From assembly GCF_031143425.1 (NCBI RefSeq), contig NC_090446.1:1025871066-1025935065 (forward strand): a stretch of DNA of 64,000 nt, in the 5' to 3' direction. Source of the stretch: Pleurodeles waltl. Its lineage: Eukaryota > Chordata > Amphibia > Caudata > Salamandridae. The notes under the pieces were generated by a model that saw only the letters and a program-made list of their open reading frames with translations, ran no database searches and had not been told where the DNA came from. The position numbers were made by a program, and so were the translations under genes. Numbering within the stretch: position 1 is the first letter of the stretch; the number at the start of each line of letters is the position of its first letter. This document shows positions 1 to 11,056 of the stretch, one piece after another.

Positions 1-100
1 CATGCACCCACTCACACACCTAGTCAGACACTCATGCACCCACTCAGACCCACTCATAGACTCACACACCCACTCAGACACTCACACACACACAGGCCCT
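1..100. repeat. CA-rich tandem satellite
   Basis: Imperfect tandem repeat of short units such as cactcacacacc and cactcagaca, cut by the window edge. The 83-codon open frame over it is low-complexity (His/Thr/Ser) and is not considered a gene. Confidence 0.7.
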
Positions 101-249
101 GTGTCCAACCTGCGCTGTGCACGGCCAACGGTCATGCATGGTGGTGGTTTGGGTGGTTCTAAGGGCTTGACTGCAAGGCATGGCTGCAGGCCAGACCTTG
201 CGACCAAGCCCTGTCGTGCACAGCCAAAGGCTGAAATAACATATAGTAA

Positions 250-1140
250 TTAAAATTACGTTACATTAAAAAACATAGAAATTCACTGAAAAAAACAAAG
301 GTTACAGATATCTTATAGATAGGTTCTGAATTTACTGGTACAGAACCATAGAAATTCATCAGTTAGAGTTCCTTCAAATAACTATAACTCCCTCCCTAAG
401 GTAAATATACTTGCGCCTTCGCCATGCAGAGCTAGTTACTCGACATATTATTATATAATTGATGAGATCTTGTATGGCTTCTTTAATATTATCACTGCAA
501 AATTTGCAATACAATGATTGATAAGAAACTATGCTTGGCAAAGGCGTGAGTTATAGTTGTCTTAGGGCTGACCTTATACTACTGATTCTAAGGTGGAGAT
601 TTATCAAGGTCTTTGTACCCTTTGGTCTTTCTATTAATTAGCACCATATATACTCTGACAGATTTCCATTGTCTGAACACCTAGGTCGCTGCACTGTATG
701 TGTTTCAGATATGGTTTGGGACTATATATACTTGGAAGCTGTTTTAAGACATGATACCTATTTCACCATTTGTTAAGAGACTCTACAAGGACATAATTTG
801 CTTCATAGATGGTCACTAGATATTGGGGTTTTCAATTACTGTTTCTGCAACTGCATTGAACACGGACATTATCCAGATCAGCAAAAGATATTCCATACAT
901 GCTCCAGTATAGGGCTACAGACTATTTTCTATTTTGAATTTGTTCAGGGGGCGACTATATACGACTCGAGATTTATATTAACTTTACATACTATTAGCCT
1001 TGAAAATGTCACAAGTACGATGAAACAGGTGCAGGCTGTTGATGTCAAAATGCATGATTCTTAGAGATCGGATGCGTCTGCATGTCAGTAAATGAATCGG
1101 ATTTGACCTGCTCTCTATGAATCCTTACTTCTTGGAATTT
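250..1140. other. AT-rich stretch, nothing recognised
   Basis: About 890 bp of AT-rich DNA with only short chance frames. An 88-codon plus-strand frame at 798-1064 has no motif I recognise. It may be old retroelement DNA, since a gag relic follows on the minus strand. Confidence 0.4.
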
Positions 1141-1610
1141 TTACATAATTTTAACTTTATTTAGAGTGCTATCGTATTTTGTTATACTGCAAATAACCAT
1201 CTATAATTCTGAGATGTATGACTTCTTTGTTATTGAATTCATTGAACTTACAATGTTTTAGTGTATCAAGTCTTTCAACAAATTTGTCAATTGTTTCAGG
1301 AGCTCCCTGTCCTTCCTGACTGAAGATATATCTTTCATAGTCAACTTTCGGCATTAAATTGAACTTGAGATTTAGCACTTCTTTGATTTAATGGTATGAG
1401 ACTTCATCAGCATGTGACATGTTCTTTATTACTTCCTTTACTCCTGCACCTGCAAGATTCTTAAGATAGTTGATAATGTTTATGTCATCTGCTTCTTCAA
1501 GTGCATTGATGGAATGATCAAACGTTTCTATACAGGAAGTCCATCTGGCGCCGATACTCTACGTCTTGGTGGTATCAAATGGAAATGGTGGTTTTAAGAA
1601 GGAAGCAGCA
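1140..1610 (-). pseudogene. Ty3/gypsy gag relic
   Basis: Read on the minus strand, 1169-1378 encodes a segment with the pattern PKVDYERYIFSQ, PETIDKFVERLDTLKHCKF and HLRIIDG. This matches the retrotransposon gag signature (F-x-P-K-x-N-x-x-x-E-R-Y-x-F, then G-E-T-x-D-x-Y-V-x-x-L, then R-D-R-I-V-x-G). The segment upstream (about 1380-1560) continues the alignment with stops in it (ALEEADDINIINYLKNLAG region). The gag protein would form the particle of an LTR retrotransposon. Only the capsid-like core survives; no pol domain is visible beside it. It is a decayed fragment and not a working gene. Confidence 0.6.
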
Positions 1611-2440
1611 TTATAACCATTTGTAAAAATGTACTGACACTGAAAGCAGAGTTCTCTTTAACACCATCTGTTGTCCACTGGGACCTGTTTCATTCACATC
1701 ATTCTTAAGGCCCTGAGACATGATGGCATCAGGGTCGTCAGAGGCAATTTGAGGTCTTGTGGCCTCTTTCTTGGCAGCCATTGGAGCCCTTGAACTTGTC
1801 AAAGACTTTAGGGTTGTTCTGAGCCCCACTCTGCAGCTTCAGTGGAGTGCCACTTCAGGTATCAACAGCTCTGTAAGTACAACCCATGTGCTTTTACTTG
1901 GGTCGCTTTGCCTAATGCCGAGGTCACAGGGCTCTCTCTATCAAGGGTCTGGAAAGTATGGTCATACTTTTTATATTTGAATAGTTTTTCTCTTGGTGCT
2001 TCTTGGTATTCAGCTATCACTGCTTTGATTGCTTCTTTGTATCTGGTTGTCGCTGCCTTTAGTGTTATCGTTCGGTATTTTTAATAGCTCTGTGTTGCAT
2101 TGTGGTGCAGTATATCTTGCACGGCCTCACCACCAGGTTCCTAGCTAATAATACACAAATTTCTCTGTAAATATTTTGTCTTCTTTGAAAGTTTGGCACT
2201 GGCTGGAGTGGTGCTTTGACTCCACATACAACAAACATCAGTCTTTACTTCGACTGAGGCATGTGTGCCATGCACAAGCAGTTTGCTGGACCAAAACAAC
2301 CTATCTGGGAAAGCACTGTTGATCTTCAGGTTACACATCCCCTATTTTCTCACCAGTAATCTGGCCATCAAATATGATAACTCCCTCTCCTTTCAACCAC
2401 AGTTAAATCTGTGGTTGGCACATGTTTTGTGATGCTGTGT
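1611..2440. other. No recognisable gene
   Basis: Overlapping short frames on both strands without a recognisable domain. It may be further decayed retroelement sequence upstream of the gag relic, but nothing in it proves this. Confidence 0.35.
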
Positions 2441-3035
2441 AGTCTGAAATGTTTTTACCTTGTCTACCTTCCTCTGCAAAAAAGATGGTCATCCTAGCAC
2501 TCATAATGTCCAGATTAGACTATGGAAATGCCTTAAATCTGGACGATCTGCTTAATAAGCTTCAGGTGATCCAGAATATGGCAGCCTGCATTCTCCTCAT
2601 CCCTATTCCAAGAACTCATATGTCATGTGCCTCTACATCTGATGGCCCATCACTGTCTTCAAATAAAGAAAATTATTATTTTCAAAATGTTAGTCCTTGT
2701 CCATAAAGGGATAGGATTAAATACTATGTCCACTTCAGAAGCCTGCGGTCAGCCAAGTTTGGTGGCAAGGATTTTTAAGGTTTTCCGCATGAAAATTGGA
2801 GTTCTGACTTTCTCCTATCTCAGGCCGGTAGTTTGGAACAAGATTCCTCTTGAGCTGCGCTTAATAGCTGAGATAGTAGTGTTTGGGAAAAAGTTTAAAA
2901 CCTGGCTTTTCCACCAAAAGTAGTCATTACAGTATGCCTACAACAGGTAGCCTTATGAAATAGTGCTGGGACACTCTAAGGAGTAGCTGTGCGCTCTACA
3001 AATCATATTCAATTAAATTAAATTCAATTCAGTTG
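2440..3035 (+). pseudogene. L2/CR1-type LINE 3' end (reverse transcriptase C-terminus)
   Basis: Plus-strand translation gives, in two frames, MSRLDYGNALNL, then LLNKLQVIQNMAACIL, LVLVHKGIGL, SYLRPVVWNKIPLELR and a terminal KFKTWLFHQK stop. This is the C-terminal tail of the reverse transcriptase of CR1/L2-clade LINEs (typical pattern: TSRLDYCNALY, L-N-K-L-Q-x-V-Q-N-A-A-A, F-x-x-L-A-P-R-L-W-N-x-L-P, F-x-K-x-L-K-T-W-L-F). A frameshift lies near 2640-2700. After the stop comes a short 3' tail with gctctacaaatcatattc and AATT-rich repeats, as expected for an L2-like 3' end. It is 5'-truncated, as most LINE copies are. Confidence 0.8.
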
Positions 3036-3646
3036 TAGCGTCCTCCCAAGCCTGGTACTCATAAATGAATATGCCACACACAGTGCTTGTTCTTAACGTC
3101 TTTAGTCCTCGTGGTGTAGCTATGAACTCAACATTCAAAACATTAATTCTATTCACCACACCCAAACACTTAAGTCATGGTTCTACAGAGTCCATCAGGA
3201 ACCAAAAGAGTCCCGTCATTGCTTACTCACAAGACACTGCAAGTGGGTTTTGGTAACTATGAGTGACAGAATTCCCAGAATGTATTATGGTCATCTTATA
3301 ATGGGGGCCAATGAATGCAAAGTACAGCTAAAAATGGGCCTGGATTACAATTAGAATTTTTGGGTTTTGGTACTTTTGAGGGAGAGTGTGAATTAAACCT
3401 TCATGTGATAAGCCTTCATAATTTTTCAACAAATAACCGTAAAGTCTATCTGCATACTTTTTACTCCACCTTTTCAAAATCATGGGGGGTTTCTAATTTA
3501 ATTTAGAGAGGCTTGCCAAAAATATGGTAAATTTGGTTAAAAATAAATGGAAAAACTGCCTTGTGAGAATGTGTGCTTTGTTCTAATATGTCCCTGTTTC
3601 CAGGTTTCTAAAAGAGGCGCAGAGTCAAATTGAGTTATCAGCACCA
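3036..3646. other. No recognisable feature
   Basis: AT-rich single-copy-looking DNA between the LINE end and a GC-rich MITE-like block. I see no gene or clear repeat. Confidence 0.35.
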
Positions 3647-4130
3647 TGGGCCTCATTACGAGTCTGACGGTCACTAGACCACCAGTCTTGTGGATGGCAG
3701 TCAGACCGTCGCCAATGAGCCAGTTCGAGCACCACATTACAAAACTGGCAGTCGGACCGCCAGGATCAGAGATCCCAGTGGTCTGGAGGTAGTTGGTGGC
3801 CCTAATCTGCCAGGGCAGCTCTACAAGCAGTGCTGCCCTGGGGATTATGACCTCATCCTCCACCAGCCTTTTCATGGCCGTAGCATGGCCAAGAAAAGGC
3901 TGGCAGAGGCTGGGTGCAGAGGCCCCCCAGGGGGGCCCCTTCACTGTCCATGCACTTGGCATGGGGTGTGCAGGGGTTCCTCTGGTGCATCTTGCAGGCT
4001 ACAGCATTGCCGCCGGCTTGATTACCAGCCAGAGACAATGCTGTAGCCTGTTTCCTGCTAGGCCAGCGGGCGGAAACTCAAGTTTCCACCCACTGACATA
4101 GCAGGAAACTCTTAACTCCAACGGGGAGGT
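3647..4130. mobile_element. Possible MITE fragment (gggcctcattacgag start)
   Basis: Begins gggcctcattacgagtctga, resembling the Harbinger-type MITE ends elsewhere in the window, and is rich in short inverted GC motifs (gccagggcag / ctgccctggg). A matching right end is not clear. The open frames here (3690-4046 and 3793-4101) are by-products of GC-rich palindromic DNA. Confidence 0.35.
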
Positions 4131-4918
4131 CACTGTGTAGGCAGCGGGCTACCTTGTCGGGAGTTTGGAGGATGGAAAATGTTTGGGCTTTTGTAACTGA
4201 TTTTGTGGCTTTGGCTTTGTGATAAAATATCAACCACAAAATGCTGTGAAAATATTTTTGCAAAAGTATTAAGAATGAAGTTTGAGTTTCTTAAATCTCT
4301 ATCACAAGAATACTAAAAACAAAAATACTGGTGATAAACAAAAGATATCAAATACAAAAATAGAGAAACCAACAATATAGCAAATTAAACAAACCTAAGC
4401 ACACATTACTGCTAAATAATACACACCCAAATATATATTTTACACCAATGTAGCATAAATAACACATATATACACACATTAAAACATGAACCTGCTTCTT
4501 TCTATGAGGTAACAACAAATCTAAACTACATTTTTGACCAATTTAATTTTAAGGAAAAAAACAGTTAACAAATAAGAATTAACTTCCAATTACAAATAGA
4601 GATCAGACAAAAACTCAACAAACTGCAGCAGTAGCAGCCACCCTACCAGGAGAGTGCTCCCCTATGTGACTGAAAAGTCATGAAAAAGGATCACCCCAAA
4701 GACAGGAAGAAAACATCTTAGGGCCTGATTACGAGCTTGGCCCAACAAAACCTGCTGCACCTGTGGTTACCAGACTGACGAATTGCGATGCAGGCCGGCC
4801 TGCTGACCGCCAAGCAAAATAGGCAGACTGCCAGCGGTGCAGCGGCTCATCTGTAGGCAGTCCGACCTCCAGTGCTGTCAGCACCACGGCCAACCACCAA
4901 GCCTGTTACAATCACATA
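4131..4918. other. AT-rich DNA then GC-rich MITE-like flank
   Basis: 4131-4717 is AT-rich with nothing recognised. 4718-4918 begins gggcctgattacgagc and is rich in cagcc/ggctg inverted pairs, so it may be another truncated MITE beside Harbinger copy A. Confidence 0.3.
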
Positions 4919-4942
4919 GGCCCTCATTACAACCCTGGCGGT
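4919..4942 (+). repeat. Left TIR of Harbinger A
   Basis: 24 bp, starts GGCCCTCATTACAACCCTGG, and is the exact reverse complement of 13173-13196. In Harbinger elements the TIR is where the transposase complex acts. Confidence 0.9.
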
Positions 4943-5246
4943 CGGTGCTAAAGCAGCGGTAATACTGCCAACAGGCCAGCGGACAAAAAAATTGAATCAC
5001 GACCATGGCCGAAATCGCCAACACAGACAGCCACTTTAACACTCCGACCGCCACGGCGGTAGCAACAAACACCACGGCCGTAACCGCCAACAGACAGGCG
5101 GAAGTCAATGTACTGCCCACACTATTACAAGGCACCAATCTGCCAGCTTTTCCGGGGCGGTACAAATGCCATCAAAAGCACAACAGAAACTGTCTTTGGA
5201 ACGGAAACCACTCACCTCACGACACCCAACGTGGAACCAGGAAGCC

Positions 5247-5330
5247 ATGGGAGCCCGAGTTACAGGTCCTGCCGATGCTGGTCTACCTGCTCATCTACGA
5301 GGAACATCAAAGACACCGGCGATGACCGCG
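5247..5330 (+). pseudogene. HARBI1: HARBI1 exon 1, copy A (frameshifted)
   Basis: After a 1-nt insertion just behind the ATG, the sequence reads EPELQVLPMLVYLLIYEEHQ, then a run of basic residues. It stops at a consensus donor, GTGAGTAC (5331). The same exon is found next to the matching TIR in copies B (MEPELQVFPML) and C (MEPKLQVFPMLVYLLLHQEY), each with a GTGAGTAC-like donor. I infer that it is the N-terminal coding exon of the Harbinger nuclease. Joining it to exon 2, over 4 kb away, would skip the minisatellites and the antisense MYB/SANT-like gene. Start and splicing are inferred by comparison and not proven. Confidence 0.65.
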
Positions 5331-5638
5331 GTGAGTACTGCACCTAGCACACAGGGGAGGGGGGAGGAAGAAGAGAGTGACACACATAAACGCAACATGC
5401 AACACCCCCACCCCCCACCCACAACAACATACACACACACACATCTAATTACATCACAGATACTCCCCCCGTCACCCTCTAGAAGAACCCAAGGACCAAA
5501 ACAAATGAGTTTAACAAGTATAATAATCGAAAATTCAGATAAGCCAAGATAACTTTAAAACATCAGTATATAAAAATATTCCTCAGCCGGATGATGGGAC
5601 TATGCCACTGCTCCTTGAGGTGGCTCCATGCCCATTGG

Positions 5639-5805
5639 CTGGTCCTAGGGAGTGCAAAGCCACAGTCTCTCAAGTCACTCAAGTGGGTTCACTGCCCACT
5701 GCTTGGTCCTGGGGAGTACAAAGCCACAGTCTCTCAAGTGGGTGGTTTGCCCACTGATTGGTCCTGGGGAGTACAAAGCCGCAGTCTCTCAAGCGGGTGA
5801 CATGT
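5639..5805 (+). repeat. Minisatellite 1 of Harbinger A (~58-bp unit)
   Basis: About three imperfect copies of a unit containing ggtcctggggagtacaaagc, cagtctctcaagtggg and a tgcccactg segment. The same unit occurs about five times in copy C at 52228-52495. It lies between transposase exon 1 and the tail of the antisense gene. Confidence 0.8.
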
Positions 5806-6200
5806 TCCACTGGTTCTGGAGGGGGCTTTGTGCCCAGAGTGCTTCATCCTGCCAAGGACTGGGTTAGTGGATGCTTTTCTCCACTGGTTCTTGAGGGGGC
5901 TTTGTGCCCAGTGTGCTTCATCCTGCCAAGGACTATGTTAGTGGATGCTTTTCTCTACTGGTTCTGGAGGGGGCTTTGTGCCCAGAGTGCTTCATCCTAC
6001 CAAGGACTGGGTTCGTGGATGCTTTTATCCACTGGTTCTGGAGGGGGCTTTGTGCCCAGAGTGCTTCATTCTGCCAAGGATAGAGTGAGTGGATGCTTTT
6101 CTCCACTGGTTCTGGAGGGGGCTTTGTGCCCAGAGTGCTTCATCCTGCCAAGGACTGGGTTAGTGGGTGCTTTTCTCCACTGGTTCTGGAGGGGGCATGG
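5806..6200 (+). repeat. Minisatellite 2 of Harbinger A (~74-bp unit)
   Basis: Five to six copies of a roughly 74-bp unit with ccactggttctggagggggc, then tgtgcccagagtgcttcatc, then tgccaaggactgggttagtg. The unit length is not a multiple of three, so the long plus-strand frames across it repeat in rotating frames and are not taken as genes. The array recurs in copy C. Confidence 0.85.
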
Positions 6201-6330
6201 TGTCCAGTGATGCTGCACCTGTGGTGTGGCAGTTCCCATTCTCTCACATGGGAGTCTGTGCCACGAGATTTAACGGTAACAGGTAACATGATACTCCATG
6301 GAGGCAGAGCCACACTCCTCTTTGCGACAA

Positions 6331-9209
6331 CTAAGGCTGAAAACTGCTGGTAGTGCCAGGGCTGGTGGTGGTGCATAATGTAGTGTGTGCAGGGTCCAGG
6401 ACGTCTCCTGCAGCCACGGAAGCCTGCACACTAGGGATGATGCTGATGTCAGCTGTAGTGGCACTGGCTGGGCACGTCGCGGGGCAGGTGGCGGTGGTTT
6501 CGGCAGTGTCTGCGGCAGAGATGCTGCCGGTGCTGCAGGTGTCTGCACTTGTGGAGGGAGACACCAGGCCCTCTCCTGCAGCCTCAGAAGGCTGCCCACT
6601 GGGGATGATGCTGGTGACTGTAGTAGAGGCAGCAGACGTGCAGATGGCAGTGCAGATGGCAGTGCAGGTGGCAGTGCACGTTGCGTCCGTTGCGGCGGTG
6701 GCCACCGCCATACAGGTTGCTGGTCTGTCTTGCAAAAGGGGTGACACCAGTCCCTCTGCCGGAGGCTCCGTGCCCTGAGCTGACTTCCCTTTGCCCTTGT
6801 GCCCCTTCCCCACCTTGGAAGTCACTGCTGGGACCTTGGCACTGTCCTCTTTGGTTCTGGAAGAGGCTTTGCTGGGTGGTTGGTGCGGCTTCTCTCTTCG
6901 GCAAGATGGCCACTTCTTTACCTTGGCAGGTGGCGGAATGGGGTGGTCCTTGGCTTCACTACGTGGCACACTTGCAGCCCTGATGGGTGCAGCCTTTGAT
7001 GTTCCGGGACTTGCAGGGACCGCACTGGACAAGGATTCGGTGGCTGAGGTGCTAGGCTGGGATCCAGACATCCTGGTCCTAGGGGAAGGACGGGGGAATG
7101 TAGGGAAGAGGTCAATGGCAGCTAGGAAAAGTTTTTTAGACACACTGGGACGGGAAGATGGATGGGGTTTGGGAGTGGAGGAAGAGGTAGTGGTTGTAGG
7201 AGGTGTACGTCTGCTGAGTGTGGGTGAAGGTGCATGGGCTGGAGGCTGTTGTGAGGTGGATGGCTGTTGAGTGGGTGTGTGCCAGGGTTTGTGTACTTTG
7301 GGAGGAGGGCTCACAGACACACTGGGAGAGGACGCAGGGGATGTGTACATGGTAGTGGGGGTGGTGATTGCACGTGAGCGGTGTGTGGTGATGGGCGTGC
7401 TGGTGATGGAGGTAGTGGCTGAGGATGTAGTGCATGCAGGTGTGAGTGAAGAGGAGTCTGGGAGGAGGTGGATGACGTGGAGGAGGGGGACACAGTGGAG
7501 GCAGTGGATGTTGGTATGTCTGCATGGGTATGGTACTTGTGTGAGTGCCTGTGGGAAGTGTGGTGCTTGTGTTTGCCTGAGCCACTTTTGTGTGTTGATT
7601 TGGGTGAATGCTGGTTTTAAGGTGTGCTTGGGATAGGCTGGGGTTGAGGGGATTGGGACTGGGTAAGGAATTTGGAGCGGGGAGGCTGGAAACAGGGACA
7701 ATGGCTGCCATTAGTGCTGAGGCCAGAGCCTGAAATGCTCTCTGTTGGGCTGCCACACCAGAATGAGTGCCCTCCATGTATGCATTTGTTTGCTGCAAAT
7801 GCCTCTCTACACCCTGGATGGCATTGTAAATGGTTGATTGCCCAACAGTGAGGGATCTCAGGAGGTCAATAGCCTCCTCACTGAGGGTAGCAGGGCTGAC
7901 TGGGGCAGGGCCTGAGGTGCCTGGGGCGAAGGAAATGCCCACCCTCCTGGGTGAGCGGACACGGGAAACAAACTGAGGGGCTGCTGGGAGGGCAGTGCTG
8001 GTAGGGGGGGGTGGCAGCCGTACCTGTTGATGCGGTGAGCACAGAGGTGCCCGCCACCGCAAGGGAGCTCCCATCAGAGGAGGAGTCACTGGTGTCCCAT
8101 CCTGTCCCCATCATGGAGCTCCCCTCATCCTCCGTCCCACTGGTGCCTTCAGACTCCGTACATTTATCCTCCTGGGCCATGTGGGTTGCAGCTCCTTCCT
8201 GCTCCGGAGCCACTGCCCCTCCGCCAGATGATGCTAATGCACACAAGGACAGGGTGACAAAACAAAAAGGGGAGGGAAGTGACAGAGGATACTCTTGGTC
8301 AATGCCAGCAACAACACCACCGTTGGTGTACACTACACACAGGAAGCAGCCCTATGCACTAGCCCATGTACTAGCAGTTAGTGGGAAAAACTCCTGCCCC
8401 TGGGGGACTATGCCTAAGCCCATTTGCTGAACACCTGGAACCCACAGGAGCCTGACTAGTTTTAGATGGCCACTACCACTATTGAGGTTGGAGTGGCACA
8501 GAGCAGGCCTAACAAGGGATCTACCCTACCACGTTTGCCATGGCCTAGGGGAACCCACATCCCCCACCCAGACACCTCGTAAAGCACGCAGAGTCAGCTG
8601 AATGAGACTGTACTCAGCCCCTTGTGGCTGCTGTGATGCCATCAAGTGCCCATCCTGCTCTGGATTTGCCACCACCAGGATCCAGAACATCAGGGGGGTC
8701 ATGGTGCGACGGGCACCCCTTCCACGTTGGGAGGCCACCCCCAGCTGGGCCTCCGCCATCTTCTTGCTCCAGCGGCGCAGGTCCTCCCATCTCTTGCGAC
8801 AGTGGGTGCTCCATCTATGATAGACCCCAGGGTCCTCACTTCCTTGGCGATGGCACACCAAATACCCTTCTTATGGTCGGCGCTGACCTATAGGAAAGGT
8901 AAAGTAAGGATGGATTTTAATCCCCGTCCAGTTCTTCTTGCTCATTGGCCACACCTTTCCAACCATGCCCTGAAACACATACACTGACCATCCTCACATG
9001 CAGGCCACCCCCCCCCCATGTATCTTCCATCCAAGCCACTCCATACAACCACTCCATACATTAGTGTGCCATCCACCATGCACACAGTGTACTCACCTGT
9101 TTGTCTGGAGGACCTTAGAGTAGTGTGTACTGGGGAGGACCCCATCCACCAGGTTGTGCAACTCCTCCACGGTGAAGGCAGAGGCCCTTTCCCCAGACAT
9201 TGTAGCCAT
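6331..9209 (-). pseudogene. Second MYB/SANT-like Harbinger gene with long P/S/T-rich tail, copy A
   Basis: Exon 1 (9209-9097) encodes MATMSGERASAF then TVEELHNLVDGVLP and ends at donor GTGAGT. Exon 2 starts near 8893 after TATAG: VSADHKKGIWCAIAKEVR, then (after a 1-nt shift near 8835) STHCRKRWEDLRRWSKK, a MYB/SANT-like helix pattern, then AEAQLGVASQRGRGARR. Exon 3 (about 8240-8005) is acidic and Ser/Thr-rich. The last exon carries LSEEAIDLLRSLTVGQST and a short coiled-coil-like segment, then several hundred Pro/Ser/Thr-rich residues and a basic patch. It aligns exon by exon with copy B (44352 onward). The role is inferred: a DNA-binding partner of the transposase. The frameshift and a mutated donor after exon 2 make it a pseudogene. 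The whole gene lies inside intron 1 of HARBI1, antisense. Confidence 0.65.
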
Positions 9210-9607
9210 TGTCGCTTCCAGACTCAAGTCACAGCAGCACTTGCAGTGTAGGTCCTCTCCTGTTGAAGGTCAGGTATCAAGTGAGTGCACAGATAGAAAA
9301 TGACAGTCATGTCCGCGGTGGTGCATACCGTCACCGCCAGCGTAGATTGTCATTGGCTCCTGGAACCCATATGGCCCAATGATAACCAATGCTGAATTGC
9401 GCAGCGGTCTTAGTCCGCCTAACTCAACACTGCACAACGCCAGCGCTGTTACCTCATTTCCCCTTGTCCCTCCTTACAGGTCAGGCAGCCGCCATTTCAG
9501 GGGGGCACATGGCAAGGCACTGAACTGTGTCACAGCACTTTTGGGCAGGAATACAGACAGACAGCGCAAAACACTGATGAAATCACAATAGTGCAAAACA
9601 TCCTGAC

Positions 9608-10579
9608 CTGATGTCAGCTATCCGTCAGCCCACAGGAATCCCCCCTCTAGTGCAGGTCCAGTTAGTGCTCCATTTCCTGGCCAGTGGTTCCTTTCAAACA
9701 ACAGTGGCCATGGCATCAGGGATGTCTCAGCCAATGTTTCTCTAACGTGTTCTCCAGAGTGTTGTCTGCCCTGCTGAAACACATGCGCAGCTACATCGTT
9801 TTCCCCAAGGTGGGGGATTTGCCCACAGTGAAAGGTGACTTCTACGCCCTGCGACATATCCCCAACATCATTGGTGCTAATGATGGTACACATGTGGCAT
9901 TTGTCCCCCCACGCAGGAATGAACAGGTGTACAGAAACCACAAAAGCTACCATTTCATGAATGTGCAGAAGGTGTGTTTGGCAGACCAGTACATCTCCCA
10001 TGTGAGTGGCAAGTATCCTGGCTCAGTGCATAACGCTTACATTTTGAGGAATAGGAGCATTCCTTAGGTGATGGGCCAACTCCAGAGGCACCGGGTGTGG
10101 CTAAAAGGTGAGCTCAAGGTCCACACACAGTTTGAATAGGTGTCTGGGTATGGGAGAGTCCCTAAGGGTTGGCGTATGTCTAACTGATACCCCTCGATAT
10201 TAGCAGGTGACTCTGGTTAACGCAACCTCTCATGGCTACTGACCCCTGTGAGGAATCCCAGGACAAGGGCAGAGGAACGCTACAATGAGGCACATGGGCG
10301 AACTATGAGGATTATAGAGTGGACTTTTGGCCTCCTGAAGGCCAGGTTCCGGTGCCTCCATCTGACAGGTGGCTCCCTATACTACTCACTGAAGAAGGTG
10401 TGCCAGATAATCGTGGCATGCTGTATGTTTCACAACCTGGCTTTGAGACGCCAGGTGCCTTTTCTGGGCCTGATGATGGTCTTGTGGCAGCTGTGGAGCC
10501 TGTGGACAGTGACGAAGAGGAGGCAGAAGAAGAAGATATTGACAACCGAAACAACATCATCGCGCAATACTTCCACTGA
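9608..10579 (+). pseudogene. HARBI1: HARBI1 transposase exons 2-3, copy A
   Basis: Harbinger DDE nuclease. Exon 2 (to 10107) reads LHFLASGSFQ, MASGMSQPMF, then a TAA stop, then a 1-nt-shifted frame from about 9684 with HMRSYIVFPKVGDLPTVK, HIPNIIGANDGTHVAFV (first catalytic Asp), and YPGSVHNAYILRNRSIP. In that last motif the second catalytic Asp (VHDA in copies B and C) is Asn. A 99-bp intron runs from GTGAGC at 10108 to TAGCAG ending at 10206. Exon 3 continues with VRNPRTRAEERYNEAHGR and IIEWTFGLLKARF (catalytic Glu kept). A frameshift near 10460 leads into an acidic tail ending AQYFH. The first part of exon 2 (the VYRPLVDL region) is deleted. Clearly inactive. Confidence 0.85.
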
Positions 10580-11056
10580 GACACAGGTAAGAGATTGGCA
10601 TTGCTCCTCTCATATCAGACTACTGTAGGACATTGCATGAGTCTGCCTTTTTACCTCTGTGTATAGACCCTGACAGTTCACTTTAGCTTTCCTTTTCACA
10701 GATCTGGGTACCACATTCTGCCTTCTGCTATGTTCACTGCTGCCCAACAACTGTCATACTTTGGTATGTGTAAATTAACATTGCCATTGATATTTGTCAG
10801 AGAGGTTGTAATAACACATTTGTGAAAGTACACACTGACTCCAGATTGTTTTGTGATTCAAGGGTGTTTATTTAAGTGCTAATCAGTGGAGGGGGATGTG
10901 CAATGGGCTGGGGGATGATGGAGGAAAGTCCAGGATAGAGTCCAGTCTAATTGTATCACAGGTGCATTTTCCAAGGGGGCATAGGAAGTGGAGCAATGGC
11001 AGTTCAAGGTGGTCAGGGTGACATAGTGGGACAGGAGGGTGACAATCAGGAGAGTC

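Noticed and set aside
5591..6353. Long plus-strand frames with repeated FVPRVLHPAKDW-like peptides
   Set aside because: They are translations of the 74-bp minisatellite in rotating frames; no start, domain or conservation of a frame.
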